A DNA stretch of 64,000 nt. Source: CBDAQA01 sp965247815 (GTDB taxonomy: Bacteria; Planctomycetota; Phycisphaerae; Tepidisphaerales; Tepidisphaeraceae). Position 1 is the first letter of the stretch; every line of letters begins with the position of its first letter. Positions 33,965 to 43,628 of the stretch are shown in pieces. A model generated the notes under the pieces. It had not been told where the DNA came from, searched no databases, and worked only from the letters and a program-made list of their open reading frames with translations. The stretch is taken from assembly GCA_965247815.1 (NCBI GenBank), contig CBDFHW010000016.1, positions 1 through 64,000 on the forward strand, given 5' to 3'. The position numbers were made by a program, and so were the translations under genes.

Positions 33965-35464
33965 TTGAGCGATAAAACTGACCACCTGCCGTTGCCCGAG
34001 GCGTTTGCCGCTCTGGGCGTGCGGCCGTCCATTCTCAAAGCACTTGCCGAAGCCAAATTCGTGACGCCGTCGGAGATTCAGGCGATGCTGATTCCGCGGG
34101 CGCTGGCCGGGGTGGACATTCTCGGGCAGGCCCGGACGGGCACGGGGAAGACCGCGTCGTTCGGAATCCCGGTCCTTCAGCGGGCAGTCAAAGGTCTTGC
34201 AACACAGGCGATCATCCTGGTTCCGACGCGGGAACTGGCCGTCCAAGTCGACGCGGAACTGAAGCGGCTTGCCGTTTACACGCCGATCCGAAGTCTCGCA
34301 GTCTTCGGCGGTCAAAAAATCACCGCCCAATTGAAATTTCTGAAACATAATCCTGAAATCCTGGTCGGGACGCCCGGCCGGGTGATCGATCTGCTCGACC
34401 GCGGAATCATCAGCTTCGTGAACATCAAGTTCGTCGTGCTGGACGAAGTCGACCGGATGCTGGACATCGGTTTCCGCGACGACATCCGGAATATCCTGTC
34501 GCGTGTGAAAGGAGTCCGCAGGCAATCACAACAGGCCGAAGCCGTCGAAGCGAATGGAGCGGCGGCATCTGAACCGGGCGCGGTCACCGGCGAACACGCG
34601 GAGTTGGCTGCTGCCGGCGGCGCTTCGCACCAGACGATGTTCGTCTCGGCCACCATCAGCGACGAGATCGACCGCCTGGCACGGCGATATATGCGCGAGC
34701 CGGTTGAGAAACTGGTCGCCCCGGGCGCCGACGATAAGCCGACTGTGGAAAAAGTCGAGCAGGGCTATTTTTCGGTCCAGCCGTGGGACAAATATCGCCT
34801 GCTGCGAATGCTGATTGAAAAAGAAAAACCAGAATTGGCAATTGTGTTTTGCCGAACCAAACGAGGTGCCGAGAAGATCGCCAAGAAGCTGCACTTCGAC
34901 GGGATCGAGTGCCGTGAAATCCACGGTAATCTCGCTCAGAACAAGCGTGAACACGTCATGAAAGGATTTCGTGGCGGGAAATTTGACGTGCTGATCGCGA
35001 CCGACCTGGCCAGCCGCGGCATCGACGTGGCCGACATCAGTCACATCATCAATTACGACATCCCCGAAGACCCCGAGGCGTACGTGCACCGCGTGGGTCG
35101 CACCGCCCGAATGGGCGCCAAAGGCAAGGCTTATACGTTCGTCACCAAGGAACAGGGTGGCGAGCTGACCAAGGTCGAAAACCTGATCAACATGATCGTC
35201 CCGCCGATCACGCTGGAAGGGTTCGAGCCCCGCCCGACGCCCGCGGATTGGACCGAAGGCCCCCCCGGCGCAATGGTGATGCCGCCGTCGAAACCGATCG
35301 TTAACCGATACGACCGGCCGTACGGTTCGACCGCTTCACAGCCGGTGACCGCCCCGGTCGCCGAAGGCGAGTCTGCCGAACCCGCCGCGCCGGCGATGAC
35401 GCTTCCGACCCGGACACTTGGCAGCAAAATTCCTGTTAACAGGCGACACAAGCGTCGGCGGTAA
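33965..35464 (+). CDS. DEAD-box family RNA helicase
   Basis: 499 residues from a TTG start right before the conserved FAALGVRPSILKALAEAKFVTPSEIQAMLIPRAL Q-motif region. Motif I is ARTGTGKT, Ia PTRELA, Ib GTPGR, III SATI, V ATDLASRGIDV and VI HRVGRTARMG. Motif II reads DEVD where DEAD is usual. An Ala/Glu-rich insertion lies at about 180-217 before motif III. The C-terminal ~70 residues are Pro/Ala-rich with a basic end (RRHKRRR), likely RNA binding. It unwinds RNA in ribosome assembly or decay. It diverges from the wzm gene. Confidence 0.93.
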   Translation: MSDKTDHLPLPEAFAALGVRPSILKALAEAKFVTPSEIQAMLIPRALAGVDILGQARTGTGKTASFGIPVLQRAVKGLATQAIILVPTRELAVQVDAELKRLAVYTPIRSLAVFGGQKITAQLKFLKHNPEILVGTPGRVIDLLDRGIISFVNIKFVVLDEVDRMLDIGFRDDIRNILSRVKGVRRQSQQAEAVEANGAAASEPGAVTGEHAELAAAGGASHQTMFVSATISDEIDRLARRYMREPVEKLVAPGADDKPTVEKVEQGYFSVQPWDKYRLLRMLIEKEKPELAIVFCRTKRGAEKIAKKLHFDGIECREIHGNLAQNKREHVMKGFRGGKFDVLIATDLASRGIDVADISHIINYDIPEDPEAYVHRVGRTARMGAKGKAYTFVTKEQGGELTKVENLINMIVPPITLEGFEPRPTPADWTEGPPGAMVMPPSKPIVNRYDRPYGSTASQPVTAPVAEGESAEPAAPAMTLPTRTLGSKIPVNRRHKRRR

Positions 35465-35520
35465 TTCGTTGATCTTGTGTTTTGGCTCGGCCAGTTCGCT
35501 CTGTGAGCAAGCACCGCCGT

Positions 35521-36484
35521 TCAGATCTGAAAATCCAGGAACTCGTCCTGCGGGCGGTCTTTCCTTCGTCGCTCGCGGTATTTCAGTTTGGGCGGTTCGG
35601 CGCTGACTCGATTGTCGGCCGGCACACTCTGGGTGATAAAGACGTTTCCGCCGATCACGCTGCCCCGGCCGATGGTCGTTTCGCCCCCGAGAATCGTCGC
35701 CCCGGCGTAGATCGTGACGTCGTCCTCAATCTTCGGATGGCGTTTCCGTCCCCGCAGTGCCTGTCCGAAATCCGGCGCGAGCGCGCCGAGGGTGACGCCC
35801 TGATAGATCTTGACATTGTTCCCGATCTCACACGTCTCTCCGATGACCACGCCGGTCCCGTGATCAATGAAAAATCGTGACCCGAGCTTCGCGCCGGGGT
35901 GGATGTCGATGCCGGTTTCGCTATGGGCGTGCTCGGTCATGATGCGGGGCAGCAGCGGGACGTCGAGTTTAAAAAATTCGTGAGCGAGCCGTTGCACGCT
36001 GATGGCGTATAAGCCCCGGGTAGCTGAAGACCGTTTCGTCGGTGCTCTGAGCCGCGGGGTCGCTGTCGAATGCGGCCTGCACGTCGCTGGAGAGCACTTC
36101 ACGCACGGTAGGAATGCGGCCCAGAAACTGCAGCACGATCCCTGCGGCCTGCGAGTCGCAATCGGCGCAAGTGGCGTCGGCTTCGGACTCCCCGGGGATC
36201 TGCTGGCGATAACGCAGGCAATGCCGGACCTGCTCGTAAAGCTTGTCGGACAACTCGGTGGCGATCTCGCCGATGCGGTAGGTAATGTTGACCGACGTCA
36301 AACCCTGTTTGCCAAAATAGCCCGGGAAAAGAACCTCACGCAACAGCCGAATGCATTTTACGATTTCGTCCCGGCTGGGAAGATAGACTCGATTCAAATG
36401 CGACAGCCGCGGTTCGCTGATGACGCTTCGCACCAGCGCGTCGACGACCTTCGGCAGTTCCTGATTCAGTTCGTTTCGCTCCAT
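35521..36484 (-). pseudogene. cysE: Serine O-acetyltransferase, frameshifted
   Basis: Two overlapping frames together make one EpsC/SAT-type serine acetyltransferase. The first, from the ATG at 36,484, holds the helical N-terminal domain (LNQELPKVVDALVRSVISEPRL, YRIGEIATELSDKLYEQVRHC). The second holds the left-handed beta-helix domain (AHSETGIDIHPGAKLGSRFFIDHGTGVVIGETCEIGNN). They meet at YPG/LYAISVQRLAHEF near 36,011-36,020, where deleting one G from a GGGG run joins them exactly. CysE makes O-acetylserine for cysteine synthesis. The lesion is either real or a base-calling error in the homopolymer. Confidence 0.85.
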
Positions 36485-36694
36485 ATCGGTACCGCATGGT
36501 ACGCGGACCAAAGGCCAAGAGAAATGCAACGCCAGATTCTACAGATCAACTCACTGCGACTGCCGAACGCCGCGCTGCAAAATTAGCCAGGGCAAGATAC
36601 TTGAACAATCCGAGATCTTGGTATACTTCTGCTAACTTACGAGGCGGCGGTCTCGCGAACACATTTCTTTCGACCAGGGCAAGGAAGGTACATT

Positions 36695-38872
36695 ATGTTC
36701 TTAAAACTCCGATCGGGGCGGCATCCTTTGCGGGCGACGAATCTGCGTCCGTTGATGTCGATCGAACCCCTCGAACACCGACTGTTTCTGAGCGGCACAC
36801 CAATCGACGGCGTCGGCCGCGGTGTGCCGAGCCAGGCAGTCGCGGTCGGCAGCTTCAAGCTCGGGTCGCATAAGGCGATCGCGGGCTCGGTCGGTCAGGG
36901 GACCAGCGATGCGGTCTACCGCGTTGATGTCACGTCGCCGATCAATCTCACGGTGCAGCTCGGGAAGCTGAAACAAAGCGACGACCTGAATCTGTTGTTC
37001 GCCGACGGAACCCTCATCACCAGCGCGAGCAACTCGGGGCGCCCGTCGCTGAAGTTCACGCAACGGTTGGACCCCGGCACGTATTTGATCGACCTGTTCA
37101 ACGGCATCAACTCGGCCCGTGACGGCGTCGGTGCCGGGAAGGTGAAAAAGTTCCACTTCAAGGCGACCGGCGTCTTCAGCATGCAATTGAAGGGGTCAAA
37201 GCCGGACGATTCAACCGCGCCCGTAGAACCGCAAAAAGCGCCGGGCGGCGCGCTCAAACCGTCGGCCGGGCTGGGCGTCGAACCGGGCGTGGATACGACG
37301 ATCGTCAACCACTGGGTCGATGTGTCGGCCGATCCGCTTTGGGGCACCAACGGCCCGTCCCCTGATGACATCAAGCAAGGCCAGAACGGCGACTGCTATT
37401 TCCTGGCGGTTCTCTCCGACATCGCCCGTAACGACCCCGGTTTTATCGAACAGGACATCACTCCCGAACCGAACAACACTTATCAGGTTAAATTCGAGAG
37501 CAACGGGCAGGACGTCTTCGTGACGGTCGACGCGCAGCTTCCTGTCGATGCCAACGGCAATTTCGTCTACGCGTCGCTGGGCACCGGCAACGCGATCTGG
37601 GTCCCGATCATGGAAAAAGCGTTTTGCTTTTTCCGCGACCCGTCACAACCGCCCAGCTATCAGGCGATCCAGAACGGCTGGTCCGACGAGGTATTTAAAG
37701 ATTTCGGCAGCACCGACGATACCGGCGTCGATCAGAATCAGATAAACACCGGAGCAGCGGTCGTCAGTCAGGTGTCGCAGTGGATCGCCGCGGGGCGGAT
37801 GGTAACGCTGGGGACCAATCGCGGACCGCAGACGCTTCACGACCTTCACATGTACTCGGTCGTCGGGGTGAATGCCGACGGTACGCTCGAACTGCGGAAC
37901 CCCTGGGCGGTCAATCCGCCCGCCAACGACGGCGGGTATATTGCGATCACAGGCGATCAGGCGTTGATTGACATGTCGCGGATCTGCTCGGCGACGTTGC
38001 CGATCGTCGGAGTCAATCCGAACAACAACCCGAACCCAACGCCCACTCCGACGCCCACCCCAACGCCGACCACTCCGACCGACACGACGACGACACCCCA
38101 GAGCTATTCGACGATCGTGAACGAGACGCTGGGCAACAGCAGTTCGTTCGTGCTCGACGACGGGCGGTGGGCCGACGAGTTCGAGGTGACCGCGACGGTG
38201 AGCGGCGGGGTCGCGGTCGCCGCGGCGTCGAACGATTTCTTCAGCCAGGTCGAGATCGTGAAACTCGCCAGCGACGGGTCCACTACGGTCGTCGGGGAGG
38301 ACGCGAACGCGACCCAAACCTACTACGCGGCAGCTGCGTTCACCGCCGAGGCCGGCGCAACGTATCTCATTTACGTGACCCCGGATTCGGTCGACGGCAG
38401 CGGAGCGTACACGATGAACCTGACCGACGGGTTGGCAAATTTAACGCAGGCGACGCCGGCGTCACCAATCCAGACACCTTCGACCGACCCGACTCCCACC
38501 GACAATCCGTACCCGACGGTTCAGGGTGAAACGCTCGGCGCGAACTCGTTCACGCTGGCCGACACGCGTTATGCCGACGAGTTTGTGGTCACCGCATCGG
38601 CAAGCGGCAGCGTGGCGGTCGCGATCGCGTCGACCGACTTCACCCCGCAGATGGAAGTCGTGCAGATCTTCTCCGACGGGTCCACGAGCATCGTCGGCAC
38701 CGACGCCAATTCGGACGGCGTTTATTACGCCGGCATTTCGTTCACGGCCCAAGCCGGGGCGACGTACGAAATCGTCGTCATTCCCGATGCCCTGGGTGGT
38801 AGCGGGAGCTACACGGTTAACTTGAGCAATGGTCTCGGCGGGCTGCAGCAGGTGACGCCTTCGGATTATTGA
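36695..38872 (+). CDS. Secreted calpain-like cysteine protease with LEPRxLxS-type motif
   Basis: 725 residues. The N-terminus bears IEPLEHRLFLSG (23-34), a clear LEPRxLxSG-type motif. A pre-peptidase-C-like beta domain spans about 50-165. The calpain (C2) core is at about 205-440: QGQNGDCYFLAVLSDIA with Cys234, LHDLHMYSVVGV with His385, and LRNPWA with Asn402, all three catalytic residues present. A Pro/Thr repeat linker (~445-470) joins two ~115-residue beta repeats (ADEFEVTATVSGGVAVAAAS and ADEFVVTASASGSVAVAIAS). Bacterial calpains are sparsely studied; no calcium-binding EF hands are seen. It ends at a strong terminator. Confidence 0.88.
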   Translation: MFLKLRSGRHPLRATNLRPLMSIEPLEHRLFLSGTPIDGVGRGVPSQAVAVGSFKLGSHKAIAGSVGQGTSDAVYRVDVTSPINLTVQLGKLKQSDDLNLLFADGTLITSASNSGRPSLKFTQRLDPGTYLIDLFNGINSARDGVGAGKVKKFHFKATGVFSMQLKGSKPDDSTAPVEPQKAPGGALKPSAGLGVEPGVDTTIVNHWVDVSADPLWGTNGPSPDDIKQGQNGDCYFLAVLSDIARNDPGFIEQDITPEPNNTYQVKFESNGQDVFVTVDAQLPVDANGNFVYASLGTGNAIWVPIMEKAFCFFRDPSQPPSYQAIQNGWSDEVFKDFGSTDDTGVDQNQINTGAAVVSQVSQWIAAGRMVTLGTNRGPQTLHDLHMYSVVGVNADGTLELRNPWAVNPPANDGGYIAITGDQALIDMSRICSATLPIVGVNPNNNPNPTPTPTPTPTPTTPTDTTTTPQSYSTIVNETLGNSSSFVLDDGRWADEFEVTATVSGGVAVAAASNDFFSQVEIVKLASDGSTTVVGEDANATQTYYAAAAFTAEAGATYLIYVTPDSVDGSGAYTMNLTDGLANLTQATPASPIQTPSTDPTPTDNPYPTVQGETLGANSFTLADTRYADEFVVTASASGSVAVAIASTDFTPQMEVVQIFSDGSTSIVGTDANSDGVYYAGISFTAQAGATYEIVVIPDALGGSGSYTVNLSNGLGGLQQVTPSDY

Positions 38873-38892
38873 TCCGATTGCTCGACGGAAAA

Positions 38893-38923
38893 AAAACCGT
38901 GGGCGGCCGCCCGCGGTTTTTTT
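38893..38923 (+). terminator. Rho-independent terminator after the calpain-like gene
   Basis: AAAACCGTGGGCGG pairs with CCGCCCGCGGTTTT, with one mismatch and a minimal loop, and is followed by more T residues. It lies 21 bases past the stop at 38,872. The A run on the other side would let it work in both directions. Confidence 0.8.
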
Positions 38924-39155
38924 ATTTCAGTACGAGTGGCTTGCCGACCCGCCCGCGGTTCTCCGTTCCCAGCCCGGCCCTCTGGGCCGCCGCTAAACTT
39001 GCAACCGCCTGAGCTAGCGTGTTGTTTCAAAAATCCACTGGTTTGAAACCTATGACGGCAGCCGTGACACTGATTATAGTGACGACGACGTCGACGACGG
39101 CCCGGCGGCGTTCGCTTGGTGGGACGCGCGACATTCATGGGATCGGTATAACTTT

Positions 39156-42100
39156 GTGCCTTTTGGTGCGTTGAACACTTTGCCTCTCGCGGTCTGGCCG
39201 GTCCGACTGGAATATTTTTCCGGCTGGGCGGCCTTGGGCCTGTTCGCCGCGATGGGACTACCGATCGTCCTGCTGGGCGTGCGGGCGCTTGCCGGCATGG
39301 GGCCCACCCGTAAGTGGGTCGCGATCGGGATTCGCCTTCTCGTCGTCCTGCTGATTGTTTTAATTCTCGGGGGAATCCGCCTTCAGCGGACCAGTAAGGA
39401 CCTCGAAGTCATGGTCCTGCGCGACATCAGCACCTCGACCGGAATGGTTCAGCAGTACCCGGGCAAGGATCTGCCGGCCGCGGTCGAAACCTATCTCAAA
39501 GCAGCCTCGGAACTGCCCGGTAAGCCGCCGGACGACCGTATCGGTGAAATCTCGTTCATGCAGGACGCGTTGATTGACGCGCTACCTAACACGCACTTGG
39601 TTCAAGGGTCCAAAGCCATTCGCGACGAATGCACGGGCACCAACATCGCGTCGGCCGTGCAGCTGGGGCTCGCGACCATGCAGAAGGACGCGATGCACCG
39701 CCTTCTGCTGATCACGGACGGCAACAGCACGACCGGCGACCTCGACGCGGCCGTGAACGCCGCGGTCGCACAGCACGTCCCGATCGACGTGATGCCCCTG
39801 CACTACGACGTCCAGCACGAAGTGCTGATGGACCGGTTCGTGGCCCCCAGTTGGAAACGCGAAAACGAACCGTTCTCGTTGCGAATCTTTCTGAAATCGA
39901 CCGACGACTTCCCGGTCACCGGAAAGCTCACCGTGCTGCACCAGGGCGTGCCAATGGACATGGACCCGGCCACCCCCGGCGTGCAGACGACCCGGCAGGT
40001 GACGCTGAATCCGCCGAAGTCCGGCGACAAGTTCTCGATCACCCCGATCGACGTGAAAGTCCCCCCGCTGCTGGCGTCGGGGGTACACCAGTTTCACGCC
40101 TCGTTCGAAGCGGATCAGGCGAACGCCACTGTTTCGGTGACCGGACAACAGCCGACGAATGGCAAAGCCGGCAACGGGATCGACACGCTGACCGGCAACA
40201 ATGCCGGCGACGCGTTCACCTACGTCCAGGGCAAGGGCCGAATCTTGTACGTCGACGACGCCCCGGACGAATCGGGCGTCACTCTGGGTCGGGCACTGAA
40301 CGAAGAAGGCATCCAGATCACCGACGAGGACCACATCAAATCCAGCGAGTTCCCGTCGACCCTCATTCAACTGCAGAACTACGACGCGATCATCCTGGCG
40401 AATGTGCGCTACGGGTCCGGGGGGCTGAGCGAAGACCAGCAGCACAACCTGGCATCCTACGTACACGATTTGGGGGGCGGTCTGGTGATGATCGGCGGGC
40501 CCGACACATTCGGCGCGGGGGGCTGGCAGGGCCGTAAGCTCGAGGAAATTCTCCCGGTCAGCATGGACGTCCCCGCGAAGCGGCAAATTCCCAAGGGCGC
40601 GCTGGTCATGGTCATGCACAGCTGCGAGTTCCCCTCGGGAAACTATTACGGCGAGCAGTGCGCCATCAAGGCGATCGAAACCCTCAGCTCGCGCGACGAG
40701 ATAGGCATCGTCAGCTACGGTTGGGGGGGCGGCAGCCAGTGGGATTTCCCGCTGGCGGAAAAGGGTGACGGCAGCAAACCGATCGCCGCGGCCAAGCGCA
40801 TGCAGGTCGGTGACATGCCCAGTTTCGAAGACTCGATGGAAGTCGCGCTCAAAGGGGGCGGTGGCAACAAAGGGCTGGTCGATTCAGACGCGGCCCAGAA
40901 GCACGTCATCATCATCAGCGACGGGGATCCCGGCGCGCCTAGCGCGGCCTTGGTCGCCGATTACGTCAAGGCCAAGGTCAGCGTCAGCACGATCAATGTT
41001 TACCCGCACGATCTTCACATGATCGCGCCGACGTTGACCGACATCGCCAAGACGCTGCACGGCAAAGCGTACGGACCGATCAGCGACAACTTTAATGTCC
41101 TGCCGCAGATCTTCGTGAAAGAGGCGTCGGTGGTCCGCCGCACGCTGATCACCGAAAGCAGAGACGGCATTCAACTGCACCGCCTGCCCAGCAGTAGCGA
41201 AATGGTCAAAGGGCTCGGCGACCGGCTGCCACCCGTGCTGGGGATGGTGCTGACGTCGAAGAAGAGCAACCCGCAGATCCAGATGCCGATCACCGCCGGC
41301 CGGGAAAACGACCCGCTGCTCGCGAGTTGGCAGACGGGGCTGGGGCGGGCCGCGGTCTACACCAGTGACGCGGCCAACAAGTGGGGTGTTAACTGGGTCG
41401 GGTCGGCCGACTACAACAAGCTGTGGGCGCAGGTGGTCCGCGGCGTCGCACGCCCGCCGATGTCCAATCAGTTCGAAGTCCGCATCACCCAGGAAGGCAC
41501 CAAGGCGCACATCACCGTCGAGGCGACCGACAAAGACACCGGGTTCATGAATTTTCTGAACGTCGGCGGGAAAGTGGTCGGCCCCGACCCGACCAAGGAA
41601 GCGATCGACGAGCACTTGGTCCAGACCGGGCCCGGCGTCTACGAAGGCGACTTCGACATGAACGACACCGGCACGTACGTCGCCGTAATGCAGTACCGCG
41701 ACCAGAACGGCAACCAGGGATTTCTGCCGGTCAGCGGATTGTCGATGAATAGCTCGCCGGAACTGCGGGACCTGCAGAGCAATGACGCAATACTGCAGGA
41801 CATCGCCGACCGCACCAAGGGGCGTGTGCTACCGGCGTTTGATGTCGAACAGGCCGGCCTTTTCAGCCGCGAGAACCTCGCCCCGGCGGTGAGTTCCCTG
41901 CCGATCTGGGATCGGTTGATTCCAGTGCTGCTCGGACTGATCCTGATAGACGTCGCGGCAAGACGAATCGCCTGGGACTGGGTCGCGATGAAACGATATT
42001 TCGCTACGAGCACCGGCTTCGTGCGGTCGTTCACGACGACAAGGAAAGTCGAAACCCGCGGGTCACTCGATGCGCTGCAAAAAGTCCGCAGCGACACCGA

Positions 42101-42353
42101 GGCCAAACCGGCCCAGCCGAACAGGACCGCAGTTGCCCCGCCGGCAAGGCCCGACCCGAAAGCGAAGTTCGAGGCCGAGGGCGTGGCGGGAAATATCGCC
42201 GACGTGGTCGGCGGCGCGACCGACAAACCGATCCCCCCGCCGCCGAAGAAAATCGAACCCAAGGGCGGCGGGTCCGCCGGCGGCGGCATGGAAAGCTTGA
42301 TGGAAGCGAAAAGAAGGGCGCAGGCCAAGATTCGAGAGAAAGAGAACGAGTGA
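39156..42353 (+). CDS. Membrane protein with VWA and glutamine-amidotransferase-like domains
   Basis: 1,065 residues from a GTG. Two membrane segments (about 28-48 and 54-72) precede a von Willebrand A-like domain (EVMVLRDISTSTGM with the DxSxS metal site, LLLITDGNSTTGDL). Next is a class I glutamine-amidotransferase-like fold without catalytic Cys (RILYVDDAPDESGVTLGRAL, GGGLVMIGGPDTFGAGGWQG), a second VWA-like unit (GALVMVMHSCEFPSG, HVIIISDGDPGAPS), a beta-rich domain and a C-terminal membrane helix near 915-940. The tail is charged and Gly/Pro rich. It resembles the BatA/BatB-type partners of MoxR ATPases, and a moxR gene follows. Its role is probably envelope quality control or assembly. 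Confidence 0.8.
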   Translation: MPFGALNTLPLAVWPVRLEYFSGWAALGLFAAMGLPIVLLGVRALAGMGPTRKWVAIGIRLLVVLLIVLILGGIRLQRTSKDLEVMVLRDISTSTGMVQQYPGKDLPAAVETYLKAASELPGKPPDDRIGEISFMQDALIDALPNTHLVQGSKAIRDECTGTNIASAVQLGLATMQKDAMHRLLLITDGNSTTGDLDAAVNAAVAQHVPIDVMPLHYDVQHEVLMDRFVAPSWKRENEPFSLRIFLKSTDDFPVTGKLTVLHQGVPMDMDPATPGVQTTRQVTLNPPKSGDKFSITPIDVKVPPLLASGVHQFHASFEADQANATVSVTGQQPTNGKAGNGIDTLTGNNAGDAFTYVQGKGRILYVDDAPDESGVTLGRALNEEGIQITDEDHIKSSEFPSTLIQLQNYDAIILANVRYGSGGLSEDQQHNLASYVHDLGGGLVMIGGPDTFGAGGWQGRKLEEILPVSMDVPAKRQIPKGALVMVMHSCEFPSGNYYGEQCAIKAIETLSSRDEIGIVSYGWGGGSQWDFPLAEKGDGSKPIAAAKRMQVGDMPSFEDSMEVALKGGGGNKGLVDSDAAQKHVIIISDGDPGAPSAALVADYVKAKVSVSTINVYPHDLHMIAPTLTDIAKTLHGKAYGPISDNFNVLPQIFVKEASVVRRTLITESRDGIQLHRLPSSSEMVKGLGDRLPPVLGMVLTSKKSNPQIQMPITAGRENDPLLASWQTGLGRAAVYTSDAANKWGVNWVGSADYNKLWAQVVRGVARPPMSNQFEVRITQEGTKAHITVEATDKDTGFMNFLNVGGKVVGPDPTKEAIDEHLVQTGPGVYEGDFDMNDTGTYVAVMQYRDQNGNQGFLPVSGLSMNSSPELRDLQSNDAILQDIADRTKGRVLPAFDVEQAGLFSRENLAPAVSSLPIWDRLIPVLLGLILIDVAARRIAWDWVAMKRYFATSTGFVRSFTTTRKVETRGSLDALQKVRSDTEAKPAQPNRTAVAPPARPDPKAKFEAEGVAGNIADVVGGATDKPIPPPPKKIEPKGGGSAGGGMESLMEAKRRAQAKIREKENE

Positions 42354-42357
42354 GTGG

Positions 42358-42475
42358 GAAATCCGAAATCCGAAACCAGAAACCCGAAAAAATGCCCAAA
42401 AATTAAACTCTTGAAGTAATCATGATGTTCCTGTTTCGATTCAAACTTCTTTCGGATTTCTGGTTTCGGATTTCG
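42358..42475. repeat. Heptamer tandem repeat forming a long hairpin before moxR
   Basis: Five consecutive heptamers begin at 42,358: GAAATCC, GAAATCC, GAAACCA, GAAACCC, GAAAAAA. About 60 bases later an inverted array of the same heptamers (42,450-42,475) pairs with them over 26 bases with one mismatch (42,364-42,389 against 42,450-42,475). The structure lies wholly between the VWA stop and the moxR ATG at 42,505. Its heptamer differs from the one before pyrG, but the layout is alike. Confidence 0.8.
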
Positions 42476-42504
42476 AGCTTCACCCCCATAGGACTAAGAA
42501 ACAT

Positions 42505-43575
42505 ATGACGCAACAAACCTCCCCCATCCCTGGCGTCGATCCCCAGCTCCAGGCCCAGACGGACCAGTTCCGACGGGACTACACCGCTATTCAGACCGAG
42601 ATCGGCAAGGCGATCGTCGGGCATGCCGACATCGTCGACGGCGTTCTCACCTGCCTGTTCGTCGGTGGCCACTGCCTGCTCGAAGGCGTTCCGGGTCTTG
42701 GCAAGACTGCGCTGATTCGCGCGCTCTCGATGGCGTTGAACCTGAAGTTCAACCGCATCCAGTTCACCCCGGACCTCATGCCCGCGGACGTGATCGGCAC
42801 CAACGTGATCATGGAGAACGAGCACGGCCAAAAGGCGTTCACGTTCATGGCCGGGCCGATCTTCAGCCAGATCGTGCTGGCCGACGAGATCAACCGGGCG
42901 ACGCCCAAGACTCAGAGCGCGCTACTTGAAGCGATGCAGGAAAAGCAGGTGACGGCCGGCGGGTCGATCCGCCCGCTCGAGCAGCCGTTCTTCGTGATGG
43001 CCACGCAGAATCCGCTCGAACAGGAAGGCACGTACCCGCTTCCTGAAGCGCAGCTGGACCGGTTTTTTTACAAGCTGCTCGTGCAGTATTCCGGCCGGGC
43101 GGAACTGAAACAGATTCTGGACCGGACGACGACGAACTACAAAGACGACCCGCTGCCTGTGGTCGACGGCCCCCGCATCCTCGAGCACCAGAAGCTGATC
43201 AAGCGGGTGGTGATCGCCCCGCACGTGCAGGACTACGCGATCCGCTGCACGCTAGCGACCCACCCCCGCGGGCAGTTCGCCATTCCGATGGTGAATCAGT
43301 TCCTGCGGGTCGGTGCGAGCCCCCGCGCGGCCCAGGCGATTACACTGGCCAGCAAGGTCCGCGCGCTGCTCGACGGCCGGTTCCACGTCAGCTTCAAGGA
43401 CATCAAGGAAGTGGTGATTCCCGCTATGCGGCACCGCGTCATCCTCAACTTCGAAGGCGAAGCCGAGGGAATCACCACCGACATGGTGCTGGAAAAAGTG
43501 ATCAACGAAACACCGACCACGATCGAGGGCGAGACCGCCGCCTCCGTGCCCGCGATTGCCGGTGCACGGCGGTGA
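42505..43575 (+). CDS. moxR: MoxR family AAA ATPase
   Basis: 356 residues. Walker A is GVPGLGKTALIRALS, followed by FTPDLMPADVIGTNVI; Walker B is IVLADEINRATPKTQSALLEAMQEKQVT; sensor-1 is FVMATQNPLEQEGTYPLPEAQLDRF. The C-terminal helical lid has LRVGASPRAAQAITLASKVRALLDGR. MoxR ATPases act as chaperones with VWA-domain partners in maturing membrane or secreted complexes. The upstream VWA gene is the obvious partner and is co-directional. The start ATG follows the heptamer hairpin by 29 bases. Confidence 0.95.
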   Translation: MTQQTSPIPGVDPQLQAQTDQFRRDYTAIQTEIGKAIVGHADIVDGVLTCLFVGGHCLLEGVPGLGKTALIRALSMALNLKFNRIQFTPDLMPADVIGTNVIMENEHGQKAFTFMAGPIFSQIVLADEINRATPKTQSALLEAMQEKQVTAGGSIRPLEQPFFVMATQNPLEQEGTYPLPEAQLDRFFYKLLVQYSGRAELKQILDRTTTNYKDDPLPVVDGPRILEHQKLIKRVVIAPHVQDYAIRCTLATHPRGQFAIPMVNQFLRVGASPRAAQAITLASKVRALLDGRFHVSFKDIKEVVIPAMRHRVILNFEGEAEGITTDMVLEKVINETPTTIEGETAASVPAIAGARR

Positions 43576-43628
43576 AATAGACCGCGTAATGCCGGGCATC
43601 TGTGCTAAACTCCGCGTAGGAGATTTCG

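Noticed and set aside
38032..38100. Short Pro-Thr repeat in the calpain gene as a possible non-coding tandem repeat
   Set aside because: It is in frame and encodes a typical interdomain linker.
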